Positions 29,118-36,345 of a stretch of 64,000 nucleotides of DNA are shown here, one piece after another. Made by a program: the position numbers and the translations under genes. The notes beneath the pieces are model-generated. The model was not told the DNA's origin. It worked only from the letters and a program-made list of their open reading frames with translations, and ran no database searches. The stretch lies in contig NZ_JACHNX010000008.1 in NCBI RefSeq assembly GCF_014199595.1, forward strand, positions 124,001 to 188,000, read 5' to 3'. Position 1 is the stretch's first letter, and each line of letters begins with the position of its first letter. Origin of the DNA: Sphingomonas yabuuchiae. GTDB taxonomy: Bacteria > Pseudomonadota > Alphaproteobacteria > Sphingomonadales > Sphingomonadaceae.

Positions 29118-29369
29118 ATGGCGGTATGGGTTCGGACATGGCGGCACGGACTGGCGCTGCGATTGCTGGGCGTCGGGCTTTGCATCCTCGCCTGGCGGGC
29201 GATCGCGTATCTGATGGCCATGGCGGGGCAGGGCGGCCGTGCCGGGCTGGTGGGCTATGCGCTGGCGACCGCCGCTTTCCTCTTCGCCAGCCTGGGCAGC
29301 GTGTTGGCGATCATGGGCGAGCATCTGTTCGACGAGGTGCAGGTCAGTGCCCGCTGGCGGCGGATATGA
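29118..29369 (+). CDS. Small two-helix membrane protein
   Basis: This 83-residue protein has hydrophobic segments at about residues 15-35 and 46-66, a basic N-terminus and a charged C-terminus (EHLFDEVQVSARWRR). A near-perfect ribosome binding site, GAGGAGG, lies 4 bases before the ATG. I do not recognise the family. It is the first of four small genes leading to lysA and is flanked by two copies of the TATGCG direct-repeat motif. Confidence 0.65.
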   Translation: MAVWVRTWRHGLALRLLGVGLCILAWRAIAYLMAMAGQGGRAGLVGYALATAAFLFASLGSVLAIMGEHLFDEVQVSARWRRI

Positions 29370-29374
29370 CCGAC

Positions 29375-29394
29375 ACTATGCGCGCGCTATGCGA
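29375..29394. promoter_or_regulatory. Direct-repeat motif TATGCG-N5-TATGCG (site 2)
   Basis: The motif ACTATGCGCGCGCTATGCGA matches site 1 at 18 of 20 positions. It starts 6 bases after the stop of the 83-residue membrane protein gene and ends 93 bases before the next small gene. Whether it is an operator or a short repeat cannot be decided from sequence alone. Confidence 0.4.
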
Positions 29395-29487
29395 TAGCAG
29401 GAAATCCATCTCGAAACCCTATGGGGCGAGGCGTAGCTGATCCGGGCGGGCGATCGAACGCCCGATCGGCAGAGGTTTCCCGTATCC

Positions 29488-29751
29488 ATGTGTACCGATT
29501 TCCCTATCGACCCCGCCCGCCAGGCGCGGCTCATCTATGTCGGCCAGGACCGTGCGGGTCACTGGCTGGTGCAGGATAGCGCAGGCCAGCTGGAAGGGCG
29601 CTTCATCTCGCGTGGCGCGGCTATGCGCTATGCGGTCGAGGAAGCCGAAATCTATCACGCCAGCGTCGCGGTCGCGCAAGATGCGCTGACCCCGCTGGTG
29701 TCGTTCGACCCGGTGGCGGCCGACGCCCCCGTCCTGTCGCGTGCGGCGTGA
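29488..29751 (+). CDS. Small protein of unknown function
   Basis: This is an 87-residue soluble protein. The middle shows a beta-rich stretch with conserved-looking residues (LIYVGQDRAGHWLVQDSAGQ) and an amphipathic helix (AAMRYAVEEAEIYH). This combination resembles small DUF2188-like proteins, but I cannot name it with confidence. Its stop lies 15 bases before the start of the methyltransferase-like gene, whose ribosome binding site (GGGAGG) begins just after this stop, so the two are probably co-transcribed. Confidence 0.65.
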   Translation: MCTDFPIDPARQARLIYVGQDRAGHWLVQDSAGQLEGRFISRGAAMRYAVEEAEIYHASVAVAQDALTPLVSFDPVAADAPVLSRAA

Positions 29752-29765
29752 GGGAGGCTCCGACC

Positions 29766-30176
29766 ATGCAGATCGACAGCAAATATCGCCACGACCCCCG
29801 CTGGCCCGCCATCGAGGCGGCGCTGGGTTCGCTGCGTGAGCGGCATCGCCGTGCGGTGCGGATCGTCGACGCCGATTGCGGCGCGGGCGGCTTCCTGATC
29901 GCGGTCGCCGAACAGGCGCGGGCGATGGGCTTCACCGCGATCGAGGGACGCGGACTGGGCGGCTCGCCCGCGATGATCGGCCGGGCGCGGGCTGCGGCCA
30001 GGCGTCATCGCCATGCCGCGATGGGATTGGTGTTCGAGCGCGGCGACACGGCCGATGCGTTGGCTGACGAGCGTGATTTTCCTGCCGATATTCTGGTCTG
30101 TCATCGGTGCGGCACGCAGATGCACGCCGCCGCGACCTGCGTGATCGGCGATCCCAGCGAGAAGATGGCGGCATGA
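29766..30176 (+). CDS. Short SAM-methyltransferase-like protein
   Basis: This 136-residue protein carries a class I methyltransferase motif I (VRIVDADCGAGGFLIAVAEQA) and a plausible second helix (MIGRARAAARRHRH). It ends soon after the motif-IV-like strand ADILVCHRC. That is about half the length of typical enzymes, and the catalytic C-terminal part is missing, so activity is doubtful. The C-terminal Cys residues (CHRCGTQMHAAATC) are unusual. The ATG at 29766 has GGGAGG upstream; an in-frame GTG at 29748 is less likely. The stop overlaps the next gene by 4 bp. Confidence 0.65.
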   Translation: MQIDSKYRHDPRWPAIEAALGSLRERHRRAVRIVDADCGAGGFLIAVAEQARAMGFTAIEGRGLGGSPAMIGRARAAARRHRHAAMGLVFERGDTADALADERDFPADILVCHRCGTQMHAAATCVIGDPSEKMAA

Positions 30177-30421
30177 GCGGGCGGGACATGGCATGGCGAT
30201 CGTTGGGCGGCCTGACGACGTTGGGCGCGGTGGTGGCGACGCTGAGCGGGCCGTCGGAGTCGCTGCTCGCGCTGTTCTGGTTCTTCGTGGCGCTGGGCGG
30301 GGTCGTGCTGATGCTGAATGGCAAGCACATGATCCAGGCGCTCCGGGCCGAACGTCGCGGGCATTATCATACCGCCGAGGCCATTCATGCCGCGCGCATT
30401 CGCCGGGGACGGCGGTCATGA
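30173..30421 (+). CDS. Small membrane protein of unknown function
   Basis: This 82-residue protein has two hydrophobic segments (about residues 10-24 and 29-48) and a strongly basic C-terminal tail (RAERRGHYHTAE, IRRGRRS). It overlaps the methyltransferase-like gene upstream and lysA downstream by 4 bp each. It is therefore translationally coupled to a lysine-biosynthesis gene. I do not recognise a family. Confidence 0.65.
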   Translation: MSGRDMAWRSLGGLTTLGAVVATLSGPSESLLALFWFFVALGGVVLMLNGKHMIQALRAERRGHYHTAEAIHAARIRRGRRS

Positions 30422-31704
30422 GCCGCGACACGGGCTTTAAGGTGCGGAGTGGTGCGCTCCATGCGGAGGGCGTTGCGCTCGGCCGGATCGCGCAGGCGGT
30501 CGGCACGCCGACCTATGTCTACTCGGCAAGCGCCCTGCGCGCCGCCGCCCGGCGGTTTCGTGAAGCGTTGGCCCCGATCCCGCGCAAGTCGCTCGCCTTC
30601 GCGGTCAAGGCCAACTCCTCGCTGGCGGTGCTCTCGGTCCTGCGCGACGAGGGGTTCGGCGCGGATATCGTGTCGGGCGGCGAACTGACTGCCGCGCTTG
30701 CGGCGGGCATGAAGGCCGGGGATATCGTCTATTCGGGCGTCGGCAAGACCCCGGAGGAACTCGCCCAGGCGCTGCGGGCCGGGGTCGGCCACATCAATCT
30801 GGAGGGCGAGCGCGAAGGGGAAGTGCTGGCGGCGACCGCCGTCCGGATGGGTGTCGAGGCCACCGCGATGTTGCGGGTCAATCCCGATGTCAATGCGGGG
30901 ACGCATGCCAAGATCACCACCGGCACCAGAGACAGCAAGTTCGGCGTGGCCTTTGCGGATGCGATCGGCATCTTCGACCGGCTGTCGAAACGGCCGGGCC
31001 TGACATTGCGCGGCGTTGCGGTGCATATCGGCAGCCAGATTATGGAGTTGGGGCCGTTGGAGTCCGCCTATCGCCGGATCGGCGAGCTGGTCGCGGCGCT
31101 GCGGGCGCGGGGACACGCGATCACCCATGTCGATCTCGGCGGCGGACTTGGCGTCGATTACCACGGCGGCTCGGACGGCGATGTCACCGCGTACGGTGCG
31201 ATGGTGGCAAAGGTGACGCAGGATTGGGACGTGACCCTGATGTTCGAGCCGGGGCGCTATATCGCCGCCCATGCCGGGGTGCTGCTGACCCGCGTAGTTT
31301 GGGTGAAGCCGGGCGAGGAGTGTCCGTTCGTCATCGTCGATGCGGGCATGAACGATCTCGCCCGGCCCGCGCTCTACGACGCCTGGCATGAATTCGCGGC
31401 GGTCGCTCCGAACGGTGCGACGATGCGCGCGCATGTCGTGGGACCCGTCTGCGAAAGCAGCGACCGCTTCGCCGCAGGCCGGTTGATCAACCGGGTGAAG
31501 GAAGGCGACCTGGCCGTCCTGCGCGACGCCGGGGCCTATGGCGCCTCCATGGCGTCCTGCTACAACAGCCGGGCACTGACGGCGGAAGTCATGGTCGAGG
31601 GCGATCGCTTTGCCGTCATCGCCCCGCGGATCGATGCGGCGGCGATCCGGCCGCAGGTCGTACCCGACTGGCTGGATGCGCACGCGCTCGACCATGCCGC
31701 CTGA
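30418..31704 (+). CDS. lysA: Diaminopimelate decarboxylase
   Basis: LysA decarboxylates meso-diaminopimelate to L-lysine, the last step of the pathway. The 428-residue PLP enzyme has the cofactor Lys in FAVKANSS near the N-terminus of the barrel, the glycine-rich phosphate-binding segment DLGGGLGVDY, and the CESSDRFA motif in the C-terminal beta domain. The ATG at 30418 overlaps the small membrane protein gene by 4 bp. It is followed by asd, another enzyme of the same pathway, after a hairpin. Confidence 0.98.
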   Translation: MSRDTGFKVRSGALHAEGVALGRIAQAVGTPTYVYSASALRAAARRFREALAPIPRKSLAFAVKANSSLAVLSVLRDEGFGADIVSGGELTAALAAGMKAGDIVYSGVGKTPEELAQALRAGVGHINLEGEREGEVLAATAVRMGVEATAMLRVNPDVNAGTHAKITTGTRDSKFGVAFADAIGIFDRLSKRPGLTLRGVAVHIGSQIMELGPLESAYRRIGELVAALRARGHAITHVDLGGGLGVDYHGGSDGDVTAYGAMVAKVTQDWDVTLMFEPGRYIAAHAGVLLTRVVWVKPGEECPFVIVDAGMNDLARPALYDAWHEFAAVAPNGATMRAHVVGPVCESSDRFAAGRLINRVKEGDLAVLRDAGAYGASMASCYNSRALTAEVMVEGDRFAVIAPRIDAAAIRPQVVPDWLDAHALDHAA

Positions 31705-31709
31705 GGCGT

Positions 31710-31736
31710 AAGCGGGGTTTCGTTAAACCCCCGCTT
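31710..31736 (+). terminator. Stem-loop after lysA
   Basis: AAGCGGGGTTT (31710-31720) pairs with AAACCCCCGCTT (31725-31736) across a CGTT loop, with one bulged C. It begins 6 bases after the lysA stop and 89 bases before asd. No T-run follows, so it may only attenuate read-through or stabilise the lysA mRNA. Confidence 0.5.
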
Positions 31737-31824
31737 GTCATGGCGAAACGCGCACTTTTCGCAAAGTTGGTGGACGTGTCCACGCAATGACGCTACCGGC
31801 TCACGCTTCCGAGTGGAGGATATA

Positions 31825-32853
31825 ATGGGTTATCGCGTGGTGGTCGCCGGGGCGACGGGCAATGTCGGCCGGGAAATGATCAACATTCTGGCGGAGCGGG
31901 AATTCCCGATCGACGAGCTGGCGGTCGTCGCCTCGTCGCGCAGCCAGGGCGACCAGATCGAATATGGTGAGACGGGCAAGATGCTCACCATCAAGAATAT
32001 CGAGCATTTCGATCCCACCGGCTGGGACATGGCTTTGTTCGCCATCGGATCGGACGCGACCAAGGTCTATGCGCCCAAATTCGCCGCCGCCGGTTGCGTC
32101 GTGATCGACAATTCGTCGCTCTACCGCATGGACCCGGACGTGCCGCTGATCGTGCCGGAGGTGAACCCCGACGCGATCGACGGCTACACCGCCAAGAACA
32201 TCATCGCCAACCCCAATTGCTCGACCGCGCAGATGGTCGTGGCGCTCAAGCCCCTGCATGATAAGGCGACGATCAAGCGCGTCGTCGTTGCCACCTATCA
32301 GTCGGTGTCGGGCGCGGGCAAGGCGGGCATGGATGAGCTGTTCGAGCAGAGCCGCAACATCTTCGTCGGCGACCCCGCCGAGCCCAAGAAGTTCACCAAG
32401 CAGATCGCTTTCAACGTGATCCCGCACATCGACAGCTTCCTCGACGACGGCTCGACCAAGGAAGAGTGGAAGATGGTCGCCGAGACCAAGAAGATCCTAG
32501 ACCCCAAGGTCAAGGTTACGGCGACCTGCGTGCGTGTGCCGGTGTTCGTCGGCCATTCCGAGGCACTGAACATCGAGTTCGAGGACGAGATTTCGGCGCA
32601 GGAAGCCCAGGACATCCTGCGCGAGGCGCCCGGCGTCATGCTGATCGACAAGCGCGAAGACGGTGGATACGTGACGCCCGTCGAGTGCGTCGGCGACTAT
32701 GCGACCTTCATCAGCCGCGTGCGTGAGGACTCGACGGTCGATAACGGCCTGTCGCTGTGGTGCGTGTCGGACAATCTGCGGAAAGGTGCCGCACTGAACG
32801 CGGTGCAGATCGCCGAACTGCTCGGCCGCCGCCACCTGAAGAAGGGCGACTGA
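31825..32853 (+). CDS. asd: Aspartate-semialdehyde dehydrogenase
   Basis: Asd reduces aspartyl phosphate to aspartate semialdehyde, the branch point for lysine/DAP, threonine and methionine synthesis. The 342-residue protein has the NADP-binding motif VAGATGNVGRE and the catalytic Cys132 in NPNCSTAQMV. I chose the ATG at 31825, with GGAGG six bases upstream, over a longer frame starting at 31735 that would begin within the lysA downstream region. The pairing with lysA groups two lysine-pathway genes. Confidence 0.98.
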   Translation: MGYRVVVAGATGNVGREMINILAEREFPIDELAVVASSRSQGDQIEYGETGKMLTIKNIEHFDPTGWDMALFAIGSDATKVYAPKFAAAGCVVIDNSSLYRMDPDVPLIVPEVNPDAIDGYTAKNIIANPNCSTAQMVVALKPLHDKATIKRVVVATYQSVSGAGKAGMDELFEQSRNIFVGDPAEPKKFTKQIAFNVIPHIDSFLDDGSTKEEWKMVAETKKILDPKVKVTATCVRVPVFVGHSEALNIEFEDEISAQEAQDILREAPGVMLIDKREDGGYVTPVECVGDYATFISRVREDSTVDNGLSLWCVSDNLRKGAALNAVQIAELLGRRHLKKGD

Positions 32854-32861
32854 GCCTGAAA

Positions 32862-32994
32862 TTCCTCCCCGGTAACGGGGAGGGGGACCGCCGCGAAGCG
32901 GTGGTGGAGGGGGGCGTCCACACGGGTGTCCTATGAGGAAGCCCCCCCTCCGTCAGCGCTCACGCGCTGCCACCTCCTCGTACCGGGGAGGATT
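32862..32994. repeat. CCTCCCC/GGGGAGG family repeat (copy 4)
   Basis: The left end is ATTCCTCCCCGGTAACGGGGAGG and the right end CCACCTCCTCGTACCGGGGAGGATT. It includes GACCGCCGCGAAGCGGTGGTGGAGG, a segment that recurs almost unchanged at about 38330-38355, and CCGTCAGCGCTCACGCGCTGCCACC, which recurs in copy 3. It lies between asd and the convergent YitT gene. Confidence 0.85.
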
Positions 32995-33000
32995 AAGGGT

Positions 33001-33645
33001 TTACCGCCCCATATACAATCCGGGCCGATGCCAGGCGAACAGGATCAGGCTGATCGCGGCCGCGCTGATCGCCGACCACATCATCTGCACACCCGACACC
33101 ACCGGGATCGCCATCGCCAGGATGACGATATCGAGCGCGACCTGGGTCATGCCCATATTCCACCCGCGCTTGCGATAGAGCCAGATGGTGATGACGCCGG
33201 TGCCGCCGACCCCCGCCTGATGGCGGGCGAGCGACAAGATGCCCATGCCGATCACCGTGCCGCCGACCAGCGCGGCAAAGGCCGGGTGTACCCCGTCGAC
33301 ATGCACCGACACGCGCGTGATCGCCGAGGCGACGCCGATGCCGATATTGACCAGCACCGTCTTCACCGCGAACCGCGCGCCCATCACCTTGTGCGCGAAC
33401 AGGAAGAAGGGGATGTTGACCAGCGTGAACAGCACGCCAGCCGGTAGTGGCAGCAGATAGGACAGCAGCAGCGCGACGCCCGCGATGCCGCCCGTCACCA
33501 GTCCCGCCGCCTTCAGGAACATCAGCCCGACGATCAGCAGCGTCACGCCGATGAAGATCGCATAGGCGTCTTCAAGCAGGCTGTGCGGACGCCCGATCGG
33601 GCTGGGCGGCAGGGTTTCGGCAGGGGAAGCAGTTGCTGCGGTCAT
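33001..33645 (-). CDS. YitT family membrane protein
   Basis: This 214-residue inner-membrane protein has about six helices from residue 25 onward. The sequence pattern (GLVTGGIAGVALLLSYLL, PFFLFAHKVMG, GGTGVITIWLYRK) fits the YitT/DUF161 family, whose function is not established. Only the membrane domain is present; the soluble C-terminal DUF2179 domain of longer Gram-positive members is absent. It is transcribed alone, convergent with asd. The gap upstream contains a short direct repeat, GGGTCCGG, at about 33649 and 33662. Confidence 0.8.
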   Translation of the reverse strand: MTAATASPAETLPPSPIGRPHSLLEDAYAIFIGVTLLIVGLMFLKAAGLVTGGIAGVALLLSYLLPLPAGVLFTLVNIPFFLFAHKVMGARFAVKTVLVNIGIGVASAITRVSVHVDGVHPAFAALVGGTVIGMGILSLARHQAGVGGTGVITIWLYRKRGWNMGMTQVALDIVILAMAIPVVSGVQMMWSAISAAAISLILFAWHRPGLYMGR

Positions 33646-33750
33646 CGAGGGTCCGGATCAAGGGTCCGGCATCCACTCCCGATTGGCCTGCTTCTTGGCG
33701 GCAGAGGATTGTCCCATATCGCAATCGCGGCGAAACGCCAATTGCCTGAC

Positions 33751-34284
33751 TTAGCTCAGGAAGAGCCAGCCTAGCGCGATCATCACCACCAGTGCATAGA
33801 AGCCGCCCTTGGTCCGCAACAGATAGCTGGCCCCCAATACGCCCGTGGCGGCGAGCGCGCAGGCGGCAACCCGGTCGGCGGCGATCCATTCCAGGATAAC
33901 GAACGCGCCGACCATGTTCGCCGCCGCGTTGACCGCGATCCAGATATAGGAAGGGAAGGCCCCGATCGACCCGATCAGCGGTATCTTGATCGTGGCAAAG
34001 CCGCGCATCGTGCCGGGAAACAGGTCGGCCGCGAGATGAAAGCCGACGCCGAAGCCCAGTCCCGCCGCGACCGGCCAAGTCCGCAGATCGAGCGTGGCGA
34101 CGTAGAAGGGCAAGACGCTGTGCACCAGCGCGCTGCGATGCTGAAGCTGGAGCGGCGTGTCGAGATCGGGCAGCCGCGTCCCCGCCGCCGTCGCCGCCGC
34201 GACCGTGGCGATCAGCATCCACGGGCCCCCTCCACCGGCGAACGCCAGGATCACCGCCAGGAGAAGGAATAGGGATGCTGCCAT
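33751..34284 (-). CDS. DUF457/YdjM-type membrane hydrolase-like protein
   Basis: This 177-residue polytopic membrane protein carries the metal-ligand-like motifs of the YdjM/DUF457 family: LPDLDTP, the HRSALVHS segment and the FHLAADLFP segment. These His/Asp residues lie near predicted helix ends, as in putative membrane-bound metal-dependent hydrolases. In E. coli ydjM is SOS-induced, but no GAAC-N7-GAAC box is visible upstream here. The gene is monocistronic and divergent from the LuxR/DUF4019 regulator. Confidence 0.75.
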   Translation of the reverse strand: MAASLFLLLAVILAFAGGGGPWMLIATVAAATAAGTRLPDLDTPLQLQHRSALVHSVLPFYVATLDLRTWPVAAGLGFGVGFHLAADLFPGTMRGFATIKIPLIGSIGAFPSYIWIAVNAAANMVGAFVILEWIAADRVAACALAATGVLGASYLLRTKGGFYALVVMIALGWLFLS

Positions 34285-34483
34285 GGGCGGCGGCTAACGG
34301 CTTGTACCCCTTTTGTCCATGCGTGCGACTCGCTCGGAATCACAAAAAAAGCGCGGATTCCCGCCATTTTGTCGCGGACTGGTGAGAATGGGACTCATGG
34401 CGCCGTTTTGGCTTGTGCCGACGCGGTCAAGGTACAATTCTTTGAGGGTGGTCGGCGGGCCCCGCTCCGGCATAGTCGGCACC

Positions 34484-35257
34484 ATGACCATGCAGGCCAA
34501 AGCGGGTATCGGCGCGCTGACCGACCGGGAGAAGCAGACGCTGCGCCTGATCGTTCGGGGGCATGACGCCAAGTCGATCGCCCGCGAACTGAACCTGTCG
34601 GTCCACACCATCAACGAACGGCTGCGCGACGCCCGCCGCAAGCTGGCCGTGTCGAGCAGTCGCGAGGCGGCACGGATGCTGCTGGAGGTGGAGGGCGACG
34701 CATCGCTGCCGATCCCCGATTATGTGGGGGACAAGAGGATCGGGGAGGACCGGCCCGAGCCGATGATGGATGAAAGCCCGGCGCCGGTCGTCGGCGTGGA
34801 GACCGGCATCCGCCGTCCCCGGATCATCATCGGAGCGATACTCATGACCCTCGCCCTCAGCCTGCTCGCCCTTGGCGGCCTGACCCATATGGCGTCCACG
34901 CCGCCCCAGACGGCTACGACGACAGCCACCGATCCGGCGGTGGTCGAAGCCGCCCAGCATTTCCTGCAACTGATCGACCAGGGTCGCTGGGCCGACAGCT
35001 ACCGCCTGACCACGAGGAGCTTTCACAAGTTGAACACCGAGCAGGTCTGGGCCGCCACCTCGGAGAAGGTGCGGGCGCCGCTGGGCCAGACGGTATCGCG
35101 GACTTTGCTCAGCCAGGACGATGTTCCCGCACCGCCTGCCGGCTATCGGATGGTGCGGTTCAATACGCGTTTCGGCAGTTCGGCGGCGATCGTCGAGACG
35201 GTCACGCTGGAGCGGGAGAATGGCGAGTGGCGGGTTGCCGGTATCTATGTGGGCTAG
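34484..35257 (+). CDS. Membrane-anchored LuxR-type HTH regulator with periplasmic DUF4019 domain
   Basis: This 257-residue one-component regulator candidate has an N-terminal LuxR-type helix-turn-helix (residues 12-65: LTDREKQTLRLIVRGH, SIARELNLSVHTINERL). An acidic linker, one transmembrane helix (113-135) and a C-terminal DUF4019 domain (150-257) follow. The topology predicts DNA-binding in the cytoplasm and DUF4019 in the periplasm, as in ToxR/CadC-like regulators. No receiver domain is present. I chose the ATG at 34484 because upstream in-frame residues look non-coding. DUF4019 has no known ligand. Target genes are unknown; the gene stands alone. Confidence 0.85.
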   Translation: MTMQAKAGIGALTDREKQTLRLIVRGHDAKSIARELNLSVHTINERLRDARRKLAVSSSREAARMLLEVEGDASLPIPDYVGDKRIGEDRPEPMMDESPAPVVGVETGIRRPRIIIGAILMTLALSLLALGGLTHMASTPPQTATTTATDPAVVEAAQHFLQLIDQGRWADSYRLTTRSFHKLNTEQVWAATSEKVRAPLGQTVSRTLLSQDDVPAPPAGYRMVRFNTRFGSSAAIVETVTLERENGEWRVAGIYVG

Positions 35258-35264
35258 GGCCATT

Positions 35265-35370
35265 CCATTCCTCCCCTGGAAGGGGAGGTGACAGGCCGAA
35301 AGGCCTGACGGAGGGGTATCCCGCCATCGAGAGGGCGATACTCCTCCACCAGCCCCGCTGGTTCCCCTTC
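35265..35370. repeat. CCTCCCC/GGGGAGG family repeat (copy 5)
   Basis: ATTCCTCCCCTGGAAGGGGAGGTGACAGGCCGAAAGGCCTGACGGAGGGG is followed by a reversed CTCCTCCACCAGCCCCGCTGGTTCCCC part. The AGGCCGAAAGGCCT hairpin takes the place of the internal palindromes in the other copies. It lies between the regulator and the alpha/beta hydrolase gene. The remaining 35371-35507 shows nothing recognisable. Confidence 0.75.
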
Positions 35371-35507
35371 GCCTATACGCGAGGAATGCGCGCGGAACCG
35401 CTGAACGTCGACGCTGCCTATGGCGCAATGGCGGCAAGAAAGGTCCACATCCCGGCCGATCCGTATTAGGAGGTTCGCGTACAGCTTAACCGCCGGAGAC
35501 TGAACCC

Positions 35508-36269
35508 TTGGCCGACACCGCCCCCGAAACCCGCTTCTTCGACAGTTTCGACGGAACGCCGATCGCCTGGCGCGAAATGGGGGAGGGGCGGCCCGTGGTG
35601 CTGATCCACGGCTATTTCTCCGACGCCTATACCAACTGGATCCGCTACGGCCACGCCGCCGCCATCGCGGCCAAGGGCTACCGGGTCATCATGCCCGACC
35701 TGCGCGCGCATGGGGAGAGCGGCAAGCCGCATGACCCCGCCGCCTATCCGAAGGACGCGCTGACCCGCGACGGCCATGCGCTGGTCGAGCATCTGGGGCT
35801 GACCGATTACGATCTCGGCGGCTATTCGCTGGGCGCGCGGACGGTCAGCCGGATGCTTGCGACCGGGGCGGAGCCGGGCAAGGCGATCTTTGCGGGCATG
35901 GGGCTGGAGGGGCTGCTCCACACCGACCGCCGGGTCGCGCATTTCACCAATATCCTGACCCGGCTGGGCGAGCATAAGCGCGGCACCCCCGAATGGATGG
36001 CCGAGGCCTTCCTCAAGACCACCGGCGGCGATCCGGTGGCGCTACTCCATATCCTCCAGACCTTCGCGGACACGCCGCTCTCGGCGATCGAGGGGTTCGA
36101 CCTGCCGACCTTGGTCGTGGCGGGCGTCGACGACTTCGACAATGGCGCCGCGGTCGAACTGGCCGAGGCCTTGCCGCGCGGGCGCTATGTCGAGATTCCG
36201 GGCAACCATATGGCCTCGGTCACCAAGCCCGAGCTGGGCGCGGCGATCGTGCAGTTCCTCACCGCTTGA
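35508..36269 (+). CDS. Alpha/beta hydrolase
   Basis: This 253-residue soluble hydrolase has the oxyanion motif VLIHGYFSDAYTNW, the nucleophile elbow GGYSLGARTVS (Ser), an acid in the AGVDDFDNG turn and a C-terminal His in PGNHMASV. The start is a TTG at 35508, with GGAGA about nine bases upstream. Substrate cannot be predicted; close relatives are annotated as esterases or lactonases. It precedes the M2 peptidase gene by 76 bases and may be co-transcribed. Confidence 0.88.
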   Translation: MADTAPETRFFDSFDGTPIAWREMGEGRPVVLIHGYFSDAYTNWIRYGHAAAIAAKGYRVIMPDLRAHGESGKPHDPAAYPKDALTRDGHALVEHLGLTDYDLGGYSLGARTVSRMLATGAEPGKAIFAGMGLEGLLHTDRRVAHFTNILTRLGEHKRGTPEWMAEAFLKTTGGDPVALLHILQTFADTPLSAIEGFDLPTLVVAGVDDFDNGAAVELAEALPRGRYVEIPGNHMASVTKPELGAAIVQFLTA

Positions 36270-36345
36270 CGGCGGCGACCAAAGCCGCGCAACTGCGCGC
36301 CATCCGCCCCGTTTCGAGGGCGTTTCAGAATGTTAGGGGGATAGC

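Noticed and set aside
29622..29636. Third TATGCG pair (TATGCGCTATGCG) inside the 87-residue protein gene
   Set aside because: The spacing is 1 base rather than 5 and it lies in coding sequence (AMRYAVE), so it is more likely codon-driven.
33751..34284. SOS control of the YdjM-type gene
   Set aside because: E. coli ydjM is SOS-regulated, but no GAAC-N7-GAAC or GTTC-N7-GTTC pair is visible in the upstream gap.
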